Source: Synechococcus sp. CBW1108 | Lineage (GTDB): Bacteria; Cyanobacteriota; Cyanobacteriia; PCC-6307; Cyanobiaceae | Length of the DNA: 64,000 nt | Assembly (NCBI RefSeq): GCF_015840335.1 | Contig: NZ_CP060395.1 | Coordinates: 1,711,277-1,775,276, forward strand | Reading direction: 5' to 3' | Shown: piece after piece, positions 52,619 to 61,622 of the stretch | Layout: every line of letters starts with the position of its first letter | How positions within the stretch are numbered: position 1 is the stretch's first letter | The notes under the pieces: generated by a model | Databases searched by the model: none | Seen by the model: the letters and a program-made list of their open reading frames with translations, nothing else | What the model was told of the DNA's origin: nothing | Position numbers and translations under genes: made by a program

Positions 52619-53365
52619 CTAGGGGGCCAACCGAGCCTTGTGCAGCCGGCTCTTCTCGTACCAGTCGGCAAACTGGGGGGCCCAGGCCTGCAGGTGGGGC
52701 CAGATCAGGACGCAGAGTTCGCGTATTTCCTGCTGGGCATCGAGTTTGGCCCGCAGGTCGAGGAAGTGCAGCAGGGCCCGCAGTGTAAAGCTAACCACGA
52801 AGTGCTGGCGGTAATCAAAGGGCAGGATGCCGCGGGCGTGCTCCTCGGCGAAGCCGGCGGCCAGCAGGTCGCGGTAGCGCTCGGCGGCGGCGCGGCAGAG
52901 CTCCAGATCGATAGCGCGCTGCCCTATCGAATAGTGATACTTCTTGCCCTTGCGGTCGCTGTAATCGCAAACGGGCCGGAGATAGAACACCTCCTCCAGC
53001 TCCAGTTCGCCCCGGGCGGCGCGGCAGATGCGCTCGCCCGTGTAGCGCATCGACTGCACATCAAAGCTCACCCCCACCCGGTGGGTGCGGGCCTGTTGCA
53101 TCACCGAGTGGGGAAACCAGCCCACATTGAGCACGATCTGGGCGTGCTCGAGGGGGCCGTAGTGGCCTCGCTCTCCGGCCAGTAGCCGTTTGACGCAGAT
53201 CTCGCCAGCTTGGGTCTCATCGGGCCAGTTGGCCCGATCGGCGGCCACGAACCCCTCGCTGTAGTCCTGGTGCATGCCCGCATAGACGCACTGCTGCGGG
53301 TTGGGGGTGGCGGCGATCAGCTCAACGCGGAAGCGGGGATCAAGGGACACGGCGGCTTCAGCCAT
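52619..53365 (-). CDS. thyX: Flavin-dependent thymidylate synthase ThyX
   Basis: 248 residues from ATG 53365. The ThyX motif RTHRVGVSFDVQSMRYTG (~93-110) holds the FAD/dUMP-binding residues, His95, Arg96, Ser100, Ser105 and Arg107. RKGKKYHYS and FTLRALLHFLDLR are further family marks. ThyX uses NADPH, FAD and methylene-THF to make dTMP. The ATG overlaps the 3' end of the membrane-thioredoxin gene by 8 bases. The start upstream at 53431 adds only antisense-like sequence. Confidence 0.95.
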   Translation of the reverse strand: MAEAAVSLDPRFRVELIAATPNPQQCVYAGMHQDYSEGFVAADRANWPDETQAGEICVKRLLAGERGHYGPLEHAQIVLNVGWFPHSVMQQARTHRVGVSFDVQSMRYTGERICRAARGELELEEVFYLRPVCDYSDRKGKKYHYSIGQRAIDLELCRAAAERYRDLLAAGFAEEHARGILPFDYRQHFVVSFTLRALLHFLDLRAKLDAQQEIRELCVLIWPHLQAWAPQFADWYEKSRLHKARLAP

Positions 53366-53921
53366 GGCTGCGGGGTGAGGCCATGGTGCCAGCTTCTGCG
53401 GCCTTGGGCTCGGGATCGCTGCCAAGGGCACTGACCTGGCCTACCCCCGCCAGCTGGGGCAGGGGCTGGCCGCTGAGCAGGGCGTCGCTGAGGGCCTGCA
53501 GTTCGCCGGCGCTGCGGGCGCCGATGGCCCGGCCCACGGCCACCCCGGTGGCATCAAACAGCTCAAGCTGGGGAATGCCGTTGACCGCATAGCGCTCCAG
53601 CTCCGCTTGCCAGCGGGGGTTGTCCACATTGAGCAGCACGACATCGAGCTGGCCGCGGTGCTGGACTTCCACTCTCTCCATGGCTGGAGCCATGCTGCGA
53701 CAGGCTTCGCACCAGTCGGCATAGAACTCCACCAGAGTTGGCCTCCCGTTGTGGAGAGCCACCTGCAGGTCGAGGGACTGGCGAGCCAGGCGCTCCAGCG
53801 GGGCTTCCGGGTGGAGGCCACCGCGGAACCACAGCAGGCCGGCGGCAAGTAGGGCCGCCAGCAGCAGTAGCAGCAGCCTTTCGCCCTGGCCCAGAGCTGG
53901 GGTGGGGGGGGAATTCACCAT
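53358..53921 (-). CDS. txlA: Membrane-anchored thioredoxin (TxlA/HCF164-like)
   Basis: 187 residues from ATG 53921. One N-terminal helix (LLLLLLAALLAAGLLWF) is followed by a thioredoxin domain with LVEFYADWCEACRSMAP (redox pair Cys-Glu-Ala-Cys) and the cis-Pro turn NGIPQLELF. This is the TxlA/HCF164 family, which faces the lumen or periplasm and supplies reducing power for cytochrome c and b6f maturation. The last ~40 residues are Ala/Gly/Pro-rich and variable. Overlaps thyX. Confidence 0.85.
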   Translation of the reverse strand: MVNSPPTPALGQGERLLLLLLAALLAAGLLWFRGGLHPEAPLERLARQSLDLQVALHNGRPTLVEFYADWCEACRSMAPAMERVEVQHRGQLDVVLLNVDNPRWQAELERYAVNGIPQLELFDATGVAVGRAIGARSAGELQALSDALLSGQPLPQLAGVGQVSALGSDPEPKAAEAGTMASPRSHG

Positions 53922-53976
53922 GACCTCACTTTGGCAGTGCTTGCTAGCGTTGTGAGCAAGGCAAAGGGGCCTCCCT

Positions 53977-54405
53977 GTGAAACGGCGCCTCATCCTCCAT
54001 TTCCCCCGCGAGGCGGTGCACCAGCCGATCACCTATCGGCTGGCGGTGGACTTTGACATTGCCGCCAAGATTCTCAAGGCCCAGATCGCGCCCAACCAGA
54101 GCGGCACCATGGTGGTGGAGCTGTCGGGTGACATCGATGAGCTGGCCGCGGCGGAGACCTGGCTGGAAAGCCAGGGGCTTTCGCTCAATCGGGCCCCGGC
54201 CCAGATCAGCATCGATGCCCAGCTTTGCGTCGATTGTGGCCTCTGCTCGAGTGTGTGCCCCAGCGGGGCCCTGGCTCTGCATCAGCCCGTCTGGCAGTTG
54301 CAGTTCGATGCGCAACGCTGTCTGGTCTGTGAGCAGTGCATTCCGAGTTGCCCCCTAGATGCGATTGCCCTGGTGCTGGCCCCACCCGTGAAAGCGACAC
54401 CGTGA
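53977..54405 (+). CDS. NIL domain-ferredoxin protein
   Basis: 142 residues from GTG 53977. Residues 1-75 form an NIL domain (ILHFPREAVHQPITYRLAVDFDIAAKILKAQI), an ACT-like fold usually found at the end of the methionine ABC ATPase MetN. Residues 76-142 hold two [4Fe-4S] motifs: CVDCGLCSSVCP and CLVCEQCIPSCP. NIL-ferredoxins of this layout work with DUF39 proteins in an alternative homocysteine synthesis route in methanogens and sulfate reducers. Whether that holds in cyanobacteria is not settled. No DUF39 gene in this window. Confidence 0.88.
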   Translation: MKRRLILHFPREAVHQPITYRLAVDFDIAAKILKAQIAPNQSGTMVVELSGDIDELAAAETWLESQGLSLNRAPAQISIDAQLCVDCGLCSSVCPSGALALHQPVWQLQFDAQRCLVCEQCIPSCPLDAIALVLAPPVKATP

Positions 54406-54415
54406 AATCAAAACC

Positions 54416-54892
54416 GTGAAGGCGATCTGGAGGCTGCTGCTGTTGCCCGTGCGGGCCCCGATGCTGCTGGTTCTGGCGGTGGTTTCGGTGTACGAAGGGC
54501 TGCATTGGAGCCAGCCGCTCGAGGGCGCGGCGTCTTCGGGCATGGGCCAGTTATCCAGCCTGTTCTGGTCGATTGATTTCCTCCATGCCCTGCTGGTGGT
54601 GCTGGTCTGCACCATGCCCGATCTGCTGCTGCAGTGGATCTCCAGCTTGATGGCGGCCAGCCGGGTGATGAGCCTGGTGGTCAGCCTGCTGAGCGTGACG
54701 GTGGTGGCGCTTTACATGCTCCACCTTGCGGTGCTGGCCAATGTGCTGATCCTGGGTTCGACGGTGCTCCTGGCTCGCCTGGACCTGGCCAGGGTGCGTG
54801 TGGCTCCTCCGCCCCTGCTCCTGGCGGGGGCCCTGGGTGTACTGGTGTTGGCCGGGGCGGCCCTGGGGCGCCGGCTTGCTAGCGGCTTCTAA
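54416..54892 (+). CDS. Conserved membrane protein, function unknown
   Basis: 158 residues from GTG 54416 with about four membrane helices (APMLLVLAVVSVYEGLHW; FLHALLVVLVCTMPDLLLQW; VMSLVVSLLSVTVVALYML; LLLAGALGVLVLAGAALG). No motif was recognised. It starts 10 bases after the NIL-ferredoxin stop and is probably co-transcribed, so it may be a partner for an electron-transfer step. Convergent with the slt gene downstream. Confidence 0.7.
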   Translation: MKAIWRLLLLPVRAPMLLVLAVVSVYEGLHWSQPLEGAASSGMGQLSSLFWSIDFLHALLVVLVCTMPDLLLQWISSLMAASRVMSLVVSLLSVTVVALYMLHLAVLANVLILGSTVLLARLDLARVRVAPPPLLLAGALGVLVLAGAALGRRLASGF

Positions 54893-54903
54893 TACCCCAG
54901 TGC

Positions 54904-56901
54904 CTAACAGCGCGGTGTGGGCCGCTGCTGGAAGCTCCAGAGATTTCCCAGCACTTTTTTGACGTAAAGCCGGGTTTCCGGATAGGGAATTGCCTCGATC
55001 CACAGTTCAGGTTGCAGCTGCAGCTGGGGATTCACCCAGCCGGCCACGGCGCCGGGCCCGGCGTTGTAGCTGGTGACCATCAGCACCGGATTGCCCTGCC
55101 ACTGGCGCCGCAGGTTGCTGAGATAGAGGGCCCCGAGCCGGGCATTGCGCCCGGGATCGCTGAGGGCCCCTGGCGGCAAGGGACCTCCAGCAAGCTCGGC
55201 GGCCGTTTCCGGCATCAGTTGCAGGAGCCCCACGGCGCCGGCACTGGAGCGCACCCCTGGGCTGAAGCGCGATTCCTGTTTGGCCACGGCCGCCAGCAGG
55301 GTCGCCGGTAGGCCGGCCTCGGCCGCCGCCTGCTCCAGTTCCGCAACGAAGCTGGCGGTCTGCAGACTGCTGGCGAGCACCCTGCCCAGGCCGCAGGCCT
55401 GGTTGGTGGGGAGCCGCAGGCTGGCCTGCTCCAGTTGGCCCAGGCCGATCCAGTGGTCGCCCACGGCCCGGCGCAGCCGGCCTTCCAGCACCAGCTCCTC
55501 AGGGGCCCTGGGAGGGGCTGGGCGTTGGCTGCGCCAGTGCTCCCAGGCCTCCAGGGATTGGTCCAGTCGCCAGAGCCGCTCGAGCTCGCGATCGCCGCTG
55601 CCGAGCGGTTGCCAGACGGCAGGCGACAGGGCTGGGCTGGCGGCCGGATCGAGGCTGAGATCGCCCCGCCCCAGCCGCAGCGCGGCCCGCCAGCCGTAGT
55701 AGCCATGGGGATGGTGCTTGAGCAGGTTGCTCCAGGTTGCCCGGGCCTGGTTGCGTTGACCCTGCTGCCACTGGCTGAAGCCCAGCCAGAAACGCTGGCG
55801 GCCCACCAGCCCCACTGGCAGATGGCGCTCGATTGGGGCGCTCAGGAAAACCTGGGCCCCGCTCCACTGACCTGCCAGCAGGGCCTGGCGGGCCCGTTGC
55901 CATTGCAGCTCCCAGCTGGCTGGATGGTTGGGCCAGCGTTGCAGCACCGCCAGCACGGCGCTGCTGCCAGGGCTGTCGAGGGCGCGGCGGGCCTGAACCG
56001 GGGTTGTGTATTGCAGGGCTGCCGGCAGCCTGGTGAGGGCCTGCAGGCTGGAGGCCCCTGGCTGGTCGCTGAGCAGGCTGACGGCCTCCACGGCCAGGGG
56101 GGAGTGGGGCCTGGAGCTGGCCAACTCGAGCAGCAGGCCCTGGCCAAGGGCCTGCTGGGAGGCGTTGCCGCTGAGCAGGGTTTTGGCCAGGGCCAGTTTG
56201 GTTTCCGGGCCGGGTGGCTGACCCTGGAGGCATGCCGAGGCGGCTTCCCCGTCGCCGAGCTGGGCCAGGGCCAGGGCCAGCTGGTCCCGCTGGAGGGGGT
56301 TGGGCGGGGCCGTTTTGCTTTGGCAAGCCTGGCGGAACTTCGCGCCGGCTCCGGGCCAGCGCAAGCCATGGCGGGCCAGGTGCAGGGCCCCATCGCGCCT
56401 GGATGGGGCCGAGGGGCCTGCTTCCAGGGCCGCCGCCAGGGCGGCCGGGTGGGCGGGGAAGCGCTGGAGCAGCAGCTTGCGCAGCCTGGGCTGGTCGCGC
56501 CCCAGGGCGTAGAGCCCATCGGCGGCAGCAGGTGTCTGGGGGAAGCGGCGCAGCAGTTGCCGCCAGAGCTTTTGCGCCGCTGGAGCATCGCCAAGGGCTG
56601 CCGCTGCCAAGGCATCGCGCTTGAGCACCAAAGCTGCCAGGGGATCCCTGCCCCAGCCCTGGCCCCGTAGGAGCCGGCGGCTGAGGACGGGGTCAGGCCC
56701 CTGGCGGGCCAGCAGCAGCAGGTTGGCCTCACGCCGTCGCTGCGGATCCAGGCTGAGGGCGCGCACCAGTGCCAGGCTGCTGCTGGGGGTGGTGGGATCG
56801 GCGGCAGGGATCTGGGTGAGAAGCGCCCGGCCACCCACCAGGAGGGTGCCGCTGCCCAGGCAGGTGATGGCCAACAACAGGGGGAGGCGGGCCAGGTTCA
56901 T
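54904..56901 (-). CDS. Soluble lytic murein transglycosylase (Slt70-like)
   Basis: 665 residues with an N-terminal helix that serves as signal or anchor (LLLAITCLGSGTLLVGGRAL). A long alpha-helical superhelix built from short repeats (RALSLDPQRRREANLLLL, ...) follows. The C-terminal SLT domain has KQESRFSPGVRSSAGAVGLLQLMPETA with catalytic Glu543, plus SYNAGPGAV. It cuts peptidoglycan to 1,6-anhydro products in the periplasm. Frames on the plus strand across this gene are antisense shadows. Next on the other strand are glmM and a BadF-type kinase. Confidence 0.92.
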   Translation of the reverse strand: MNLARLPLLLAITCLGSGTLLVGGRALLTQIPAADPTTPSSSLALVRALSLDPQRRREANLLLLARQGPDPVLSRRLLRGQGWGRDPLAALVLKRDALAAAALGDAPAAQKLWRQLLRRFPQTPAAADGLYALGRDQPRLRKLLLQRFPAHPAALAAALEAGPSAPSRRDGALHLARHGLRWPGAGAKFRQACQSKTAPPNPLQRDQLALALAQLGDGEAASACLQGQPPGPETKLALAKTLLSGNASQQALGQGLLLELASSRPHSPLAVEAVSLLSDQPGASSLQALTRLPAALQYTTPVQARRALDSPGSSAVLAVLQRWPNHPASWELQWQRARQALLAGQWSGAQVFLSAPIERHLPVGLVGRQRFWLGFSQWQQGQRNQARATWSNLLKHHPHGYYGWRAALRLGRGDLSLDPAASPALSPAVWQPLGSGDRELERLWRLDQSLEAWEHWRSQRPAPPRAPEELVLEGRLRRAVGDHWIGLGQLEQASLRLPTNQACGLGRVLASSLQTASFVAELEQAAAEAGLPATLLAAVAKQESRFSPGVRSSAGAVGLLQLMPETAAELAGGPLPPGALSDPGRNARLGALYLSNLRRQWQGNPVLMVTSYNAGPGAVAGWVNPQLQLQPELWIEAIPYPETRLYVKKVLGNLWSFQQRPTPRC

Positions 56902-56950
56902 CGACGGCGCGATTCGGTCATTCTGGGCAGGACTAGATCCGGCTTGGCTG

Positions 56951-57190
56951 GTGCGATTCCATCCTCTTCCTCTCTCCCTTCCCTTCTCCCTTCCCCCCTA
57001 CCTTTCCAGCCTGCCGGGCGCGCCCCAGCGGCTGCGGGCGCTGCGGGTGCTGGCTGGGGTGGGTTTGGTGCTGCTGCTGAGGCCCTGGTGGCCACTGAAC
57101 TTGCTGCCTGGCTGGCTGGTGGGGCTGCTGCTGCTCTGGGCCCTGGGGGAGCTGGTGCGCTGGGTTTGGTGGCCCCGTCGTTGGCGCTGA
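56951..57190 (+). CDS. Possible 79-residue membrane protein
   Basis: Within the 324-base gap between slt and glmM, a GTG at 56951 opens 79 residues: a Pro/Leu/Ser-rich start, then LRALRVLAGVGLVLLLRP and LLPGWLVGLLLLWALGELVRWVWW, two hydrophobic spans with a basic end. Upstream frame extension is antisense to slt. No family was recognised. Other frames here are rich in Ala/Gly and less protein-like. It may be a real small membrane protein or only a GC-driven frame. Confidence 0.45.
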   Translation: MRFHPLPLSLPFSLPPYLSSLPGAPQRLRALRVLAGVGLVLLLRPWWPLNLLPGWLVGLLLLWALGELVRWVWWPRRWR

Positions 57191-57225
57191 TCGACGTAGC
57201 CTGAGCCCCCCTGGGGCATCCGTCC

Positions 57226-58614
57226 ATGGCCGAGCTGGCTTCCCATCCCGTTGGCCATCCCCTGCGGAGTGGCGTTGCCGGTTTCGGCACCGATGGCATC
57301 CGCGGCCGCGTCGGCACCCAGCTGAGTCCGGCCTTGGCCATGCAGGTGGGTTATTGGTGCGGCCAGGTGCTGCCGCCATCCGGCCCGGTGTTGATTGGGA
57401 TGGATTCCCGCTGCAGCGGTCCGATGCTGGTGGCCGCACTCACTGCGGGCCTCACCGCCGCCGGCCGGGAAGTGTGGACCCTGGGTGTTTGCCCCACGCC
57501 GGCAATCCCTGGGGCGATCCGTCGCCTGGGGGCGGCCGGCGGGCTGATGGTTTCGGCCAGTCACAACCCCCCCCACGACAACGGCATCAAGGTGTTTGGT
57601 GCCTCCGGTGCCAAGTTGAGTCGCGGCCAGCAGCAGGCGATTGAGGCTGGGCTCCAGGGAGTGGGGCCCGCCGGTGGCTTCGGCGGTAATGGGGTCGTGC
57701 ACGCTCGCCAGGAGCTGCTGGCCGACTACCAGCGGGCCCTGGTGGCCAGCGTGCTGGGGCGGCGTCTGGATGGGTGCTCGATCGTGCTCGACCTCTGCTG
57801 GGGCGCGGCGACGGCCTGTGGCGAGGCGGTCTTTCGGGCCCTGGGAGCCAAGCTCACGGTGCTACATGGTGAACCCGATGGCGAGCGCATCAACGTGGGC
57901 TGTGGCAGCACCCACCTGGAGCCCCTTAGGCGGGCCGTGCTCGACCAGGGCGCTGCGATGGGTTTTGCCTTTGATGGCGATGCCGACCGGATGCTGGCGG
58001 TTGATGGCCGGGGCCGGGTGGTCGATGGCGACCAGATCCTCTACCTGTGGGGAACCTCCCTACTGGCTGAGGGCCAGCTGCCGGCAAACCGGATCGTTGC
58101 CACCGTGATGTCGAATCTGGGCTTCGAGCGGGCCTGGCAGGCCAAGGGCGGAGTGCTGGAGCGCACCGCTGTTGGTGATCAATATGTGCACCAGGCGATG
58201 GAGCAGATGGGGGCGGGTCTAGGCGGCGAGCAGTCGGGCCATATCCTCTCGGCCCGCCACGGCATGAGTGGCGACGGGTTGCTTACGGCCCTGCAGGTGG
58301 CCACCCTGTTGCACCGTTCCGGCCAGAGCCTGGCTGGCTGGATGGACAGCAGCTTCAAGCCCTATCCCCAGATTTTGGTAAATGTGACGGTGCCCGACCG
58401 CCAGCGGCGCCAGCAGTGGCAGCAGTGCGAACCCCTGCGCCTGGCCGTAGATGCGGCGGAGGCGGCCATGGACGGTTGCGGCCGGGTGCTGGTGCGGGCC
58501 AGTGGCACCGAGCCCCTGCTGCGGTTGATGGTGGAGGCGGACGATCAGAAGTTGGTGGATCACTGGGCCTCCCAACTGGCCAGGGAGGCCGAGCAGCACC
58601 TCAACGCGGCTTAG
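57226..58614 (+). CDS. glmM: Phosphoglucosamine mutase
   Basis: 462 residues. FGTDGIRGRVG at the start, the phosphoserine loop SASHNPPHDNGIK (Ser112), metal loop DGDADRMLAVD, sugar loop GGEQSGH and the end RASGTEPLLRLMV identify GlmM. It converts glucosamine-6-P to glucosamine-1-P, the entry to UDP-GlcNAc for peptidoglycan and lipid A. Next to it, convergent, lies a BadF-type kinase that may phosphorylate GlcNAc, so the two could meet in amino-sugar recycling. Confidence 0.95.
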   Translation: MAELASHPVGHPLRSGVAGFGTDGIRGRVGTQLSPALAMQVGYWCGQVLPPSGPVLIGMDSRCSGPMLVAALTAGLTAAGREVWTLGVCPTPAIPGAIRRLGAAGGLMVSASHNPPHDNGIKVFGASGAKLSRGQQQAIEAGLQGVGPAGGFGGNGVVHARQELLADYQRALVASVLGRRLDGCSIVLDLCWGAATACGEAVFRALGAKLTVLHGEPDGERINVGCGSTHLEPLRRAVLDQGAAMGFAFDGDADRMLAVDGRGRVVDGDQILYLWGTSLLAEGQLPANRIVATVMSNLGFERAWQAKGGVLERTAVGDQYVHQAMEQMGAGLGGEQSGHILSARHGMSGDGLLTALQVATLLHRSGQSLAGWMDSSFKPYPQILVNVTVPDRQRRQQWQQCEPLRLAVDAAEAAMDGCGRVLVRASGTEPLLRLMVEADDQKLVDHWASQLAREAEQHLNAA

Positions 58615-58630
58615 ATCTAATTACTTGGAT

Positions 58631-59587
58631 TTAGGGCTCCAGGCAAAGCCGGGCCAGGGCCAGGGCGCCGCTGCAGCCATCCCCTGCTGCCTGCTCCAGC
58701 CTGGTCCCCGGGCAGTGGAGCGCGAGCGCCGCGGCAAACCGTTGGCGCAGCAGCTCGAGGTGTTCCAGGGCGCCGCCCAGGGGCCATACCGGCGGGTTCC
58801 CCAGCGCCAGCCGCTGGCTGATGGTCGCCACCATCCGGGCCAGGGCCTGGGCGGAGCGCTCCACCACTGCCGCCGCCGCCGGATCGCCCTCGGCGGCGGC
58901 GGCGGCCACCAAGGGGGCCAGGCGGGCAAAGCCAGCGGCGCCGAAGTCGGGCGCCACCACGCGGGCCTTGATCGCCTGGGGGGCCTGGGGGTCGCCGGGG
59001 TCCAGGCCCAGGCCGGCCCAGATCCGCGCTCTCAGGGGCGAATCACTTCGGCGACCATCCGCCATCTCCAGGGTCAGGGCCAGCCCATCGCGGCCGATGT
59101 CCATGGCGGAGCCGGCCCCATCCAGCAGCCAGCCCCAGCCCCCGCAACGGTGCTCCTCCCCGGCGCCGTTGCGGCCGACGGCGATCATGCCGGTGCCGCT
59201 GATCACCACGATGCCGGCCGACTGGCTGCCCATCGCCCCCCGCAGGGCCGTGCGCTCATCTCCAGTCACCAAAACGCCCTGCAGGGGTAGTCCCAGGGCG
59301 GCGGCCGCCAGCTGGCGGGCTTGATCCTGCACGGGGGTACCCACTTCGATGCCGCTGGCGCCAATCCCGGCAGCGACCAGGCGCCCGGGGCTGAGCTGGT
59401 CCAGGGCCTGCTGCAGGCTTTGGCCCAGGGCGCGGCCAAAGCGGTCGGGGCCGTTCGGCCCCAGCAGATGGCACACACCTGGGCCCTGCCCTTCGGCCAA
59501 CACCGCACCGCTGCCGGCAGCAGCTAGTCGACAGGTGGTGTGGGTCTGGCCGGCATCAAAGCCGGCGACCAGGGCCAGATCAGGCAC
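58631..59587 (-). CDS. BadF/BadG-type sugar kinase, probable N-acetylglucosamine or MurNAc kinase
   Basis: 318 residues from GTG 59587. ASKHA-fold marks: VAGFDAGQTHTTCRL (phosphate 1), GTGMIAVG (phosphate 2), LLDGAGSAMDIG and a late WPLGGALE. Relatives phosphorylate GlcNAc or anhydroMurNAc-type sugars. It lies between ictB and glmM and near slt, which fits recycling of peptidoglycan sugars, but the substrate is inferred. The GTG overlaps the ictB stop by 8 bases, so the genes are coupled. Confidence 0.8.
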   Translation of the reverse strand: MPDLALVAGFDAGQTHTTCRLAAAGSGAVLAEGQGPGVCHLLGPNGPDRFGRALGQSLQQALDQLSPGRLVAAGIGASGIEVGTPVQDQARQLAAAALGLPLQGVLVTGDERTALRGAMGSQSAGIVVISGTGMIAVGRNGAGEEHRCGGWGWLLDGAGSAMDIGRDGLALTLEMADGRRSDSPLRARIWAGLGLDPGDPQAPQAIKARVVAPDFGAAGFARLAPLVAAAAAEGDPAAAAVVERSAQALARMVATISQRLALGNPPVWPLGGALEHLELLRQRFAAALALHCPGTRLEQAAGDGCSGALALARLCLEP

Positions 59588-60884
59588 GGGCGTGGGTGGC
59601 CCCGGCCGCCAGGGTGGCCACGCAGAACCAGCCACTTAGCTGCACTTCCGGCCGGAAGAAGATCGTGTCAGTGAGGCCCTGTACCCCCAAACCAGCGATC
59701 ACGGCGATCACGGCCAGGGCCGGCAGGCTGAAGAAGCCATCGCCACGCCAGAGGCTGGTGGCGGTGCGCAGGCTGGCCACCAGCAGGCCGATGCCGGCCA
59801 GCAAGCCGGGAATTCCCGCCTCCACCGCCAGCTCCAATGGGATGGAGTAGGCACTGAGGGCATTGAACTTGGGTTGCTGAAAGAGGGGATAGATCTGGTT
59901 GAAGGCGTCGTTGCCCGGGCCTATCCCCAGCCAGGGTCGGGCCTGAATCATGTCCAGGGCGGCCAGCCAGACGTTGATGCGGAAGTTGTTGGAGCTGTCT
60001 TCGCGGCCGGCCAGCAGGCTCATCACCCGCACCCTTAGGGGTTCCACCTGGGTCACCAGCACCACCAGCAGGGCCGCTCCGCCCAGCAGCAACAGCAGGG
60101 GGGCCAGCTTGCGCCAGAGGGGTGGCCAGGTGCGGGTGCCGCGGATGGCCAGCAAGAGGATGGTCACCCCAGCCTGGGTCACCAGTCCCATCCAGGCGCC
60201 GCGGCTGTAGGTGAGCACCAGGGCTGCCAGGCCCAGCACCAGGGCCGTCAGGGCAAACAGCTTGCGGGCCAGCCCGGGCCAGCGCAGCAGGCCCACCAGG
60301 GCCAGCGGCAGCACGGGCAGGAGGTATCCGGCCAGCAGGTTGGGGTTTTCCAGGGTGCTGTAGATCCGCACCGTGCCATCCGCCACCGAATTGGGGTCGG
60401 CCCAGCGGGCCAGTTCGCCGGTGTCCGCATAGAGCTGGCGGATGCCGATCACGCTGGTGACCAGTTCCCCGGCCAGCAGGGCCGCCACGATCCGGTCCCA
60501 CCAGATCGGCGCGGTGCTGAGCAGCTGGCGCATCAGGGCGTAGACCCCCAGGTAGCTGACCAGTTTCACCAGCCCCTTGGCGGCAGCCAGGGGCACCGGC
60601 GAGAACCCCGTGGCCAGCAGGGCCAGGGAGAGTATTGCCAGAATCCAGCGGTCGATTTCCCCCAAGGGTCCCGGGGGTGTGCGCAGGGCAATCAGCAGCC
60701 ACAGCAGGCCACTGGCAAGCACCAGCAGGCTCAGGCCGCTGCGGGTCACCAGGGGCAGGCCAGCCATCAGGGCGCAGAGCACGAGCCCGGCCACCAGGGT
60801 CAGCTGCCTGCCGAGGGCACCGCTGGGTGCGTGCTGCAGCGAGCCCTGCCAGCGCAGCAGGAAGGGAATGGTGGGGGCGCTCAA
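59580..60884 (-). CDS. ictB: IctB family protein (O-antigen ligase/Wzy_C fold)
   Basis: About 434 residues from TTG 60884; an earlier frame start at 60947 overlaps trmB by 47 bases. Around 10-11 membrane helices with the IctB marks ENPNLLAGYLLP, LTYSRGAWMG, DSSNNFRINVW, a large loop NDAFNQIYPLFQQPKFNALSAYSIP and QGLTDTIFFRPEVQ. IctB was once thought to carry bicarbonate; the family shares the Wzy_C ligase fold and its true activity in cyanobacteria is unsettled. Universal in cyanobacteria. Between trmB and the BadF-type kinase. Confidence 0.88.
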   Translation of the reverse strand: MSAPTIPFLLRWQGSLQHAPSGALGRQLTLVAGLVLCALMAGLPLVTRSGLSLLVLASGLLWLLIALRTPPGPLGEIDRWILAILSLALLATGFSPVPLAAAKGLVKLVSYLGVYALMRQLLSTAPIWWDRIVAALLAGELVTSVIGIRQLYADTGELARWADPNSVADGTVRIYSTLENPNLLAGYLLPVLPLALVGLLRWPGLARKLFALTALVLGLAALVLTYSRGAWMGLVTQAGVTILLLAIRGTRTWPPLWRKLAPLLLLLGGAALLVVLVTQVEPLRVRVMSLLAGREDSSNNFRINVWLAALDMIQARPWLGIGPGNDAFNQIYPLFQQPKFNALSAYSIPLELAVEAGIPGLLAGIGLLVASLRTATSLWRGDGFFSLPALAVIAVIAGLGVQGLTDTIFFRPEVQLSGWFCVATLAAGATHARA

Positions 60885-60900
60885 GGGGCGAAGGCTGGCG

Positions 60901-61620
60901 TCAGGCCGGATTATCAACCCCTTTGGGCAGATCCTCCAGCTCTTCAAGGGGGGCCAGGGGACTGTTGTTGCGCCGGTAGAGCACGCGATACACCGGCAAG
61001 CCCTGGGCCATGACGTATGCCTCCCGCTCGCTCGGGATGGGCAGGGGGTTGGTGGCTAGCCAGGGCCGCCGATCTTCATCTGGTCGCTCAAATTCTGGTT
61101 GATCAAAGCCTGGTCGATCAAAGCCGCCGCTGGCTTCGATCAGCTGCACCATCGGTGTGATCACCGCCAGCACATCACTCTGAATAAACAGCTCCTTGCC
61201 GGGGGAGAGGGCACCGGCAAGGGCCTGCAGCAGGGCGGGCTGCAACACCCGCCGCTTGTGGTGTTTCTGCTTGAACCAGGGGTCGGGAAACTGGATCGAA
61301 ACCCGTTCCAGCAGTCCTGCCGGCAGGCAGGCCAGCCAGGCCTGCAGGCTGATGTTGGCGTTGCAGAAGAGATAGTGGAGGTTGTCCAGTCCCAGGGCAT
61401 GGCGCTCGGCCTCTGCTGCCTCCACCAGCGCCAGGCGGATCTCCACGCCGAGGTGATTGAAGCCGGGTTCCTGCTTGGCTAGGGCCAGCAGGAAGCGGCC
61501 CCGGGCGCAGCCGATGTCGAGATGGAGGGGCTGGCCGGGCCTGGGGAATAGCTCGGCCGGGGCCGGCAAGGGCCGGGGCTGCTGGAAGAAGCGGCTGAGC
61601 GGATTGACGTGCTGGCGCAC
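60901..61620 (-). CDS. trmB: tRNA (guanosine(46)-N7)-methyltransferase
   Basis: 239 residues from GTG 61620. [15 protein letters not shown] is the SAM-binding loop, [11 protein letters not shown] follows, and the catalytic/RNA part [20 protein letters not shown] is intact. It methylates G46 in the variable loop of many tRNAs. A short repetitive segment ([19 protein letters not shown]) sits before the C-terminal SEREAYVM motif and is a local expansion. Two bases after the FIST protein stop. Confidence 0.94.
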   Translation of the reverse strand: MRQHVNPLSRFFQQPRPLPAPAELFPRPGQPLHLDIGCARGRFLLALAKQEPGFNHLGVEIRLALVEAAEAERHALGLDNLHYLFCNANISLQAWLACLPAGLLERVSIQFPDPWFKQKHHKRRVLQPALLQALAGALSPGKELFIQSDVLAVITPMVQLIEASGGFDRPGFDQPEFERPDEDRRPWLATNPLPIPSEREAYVMAQGLPVYRVLYRRNNSPLAPLEELEDLPKGVDNPA

Positions 61621-61622
61621 CT

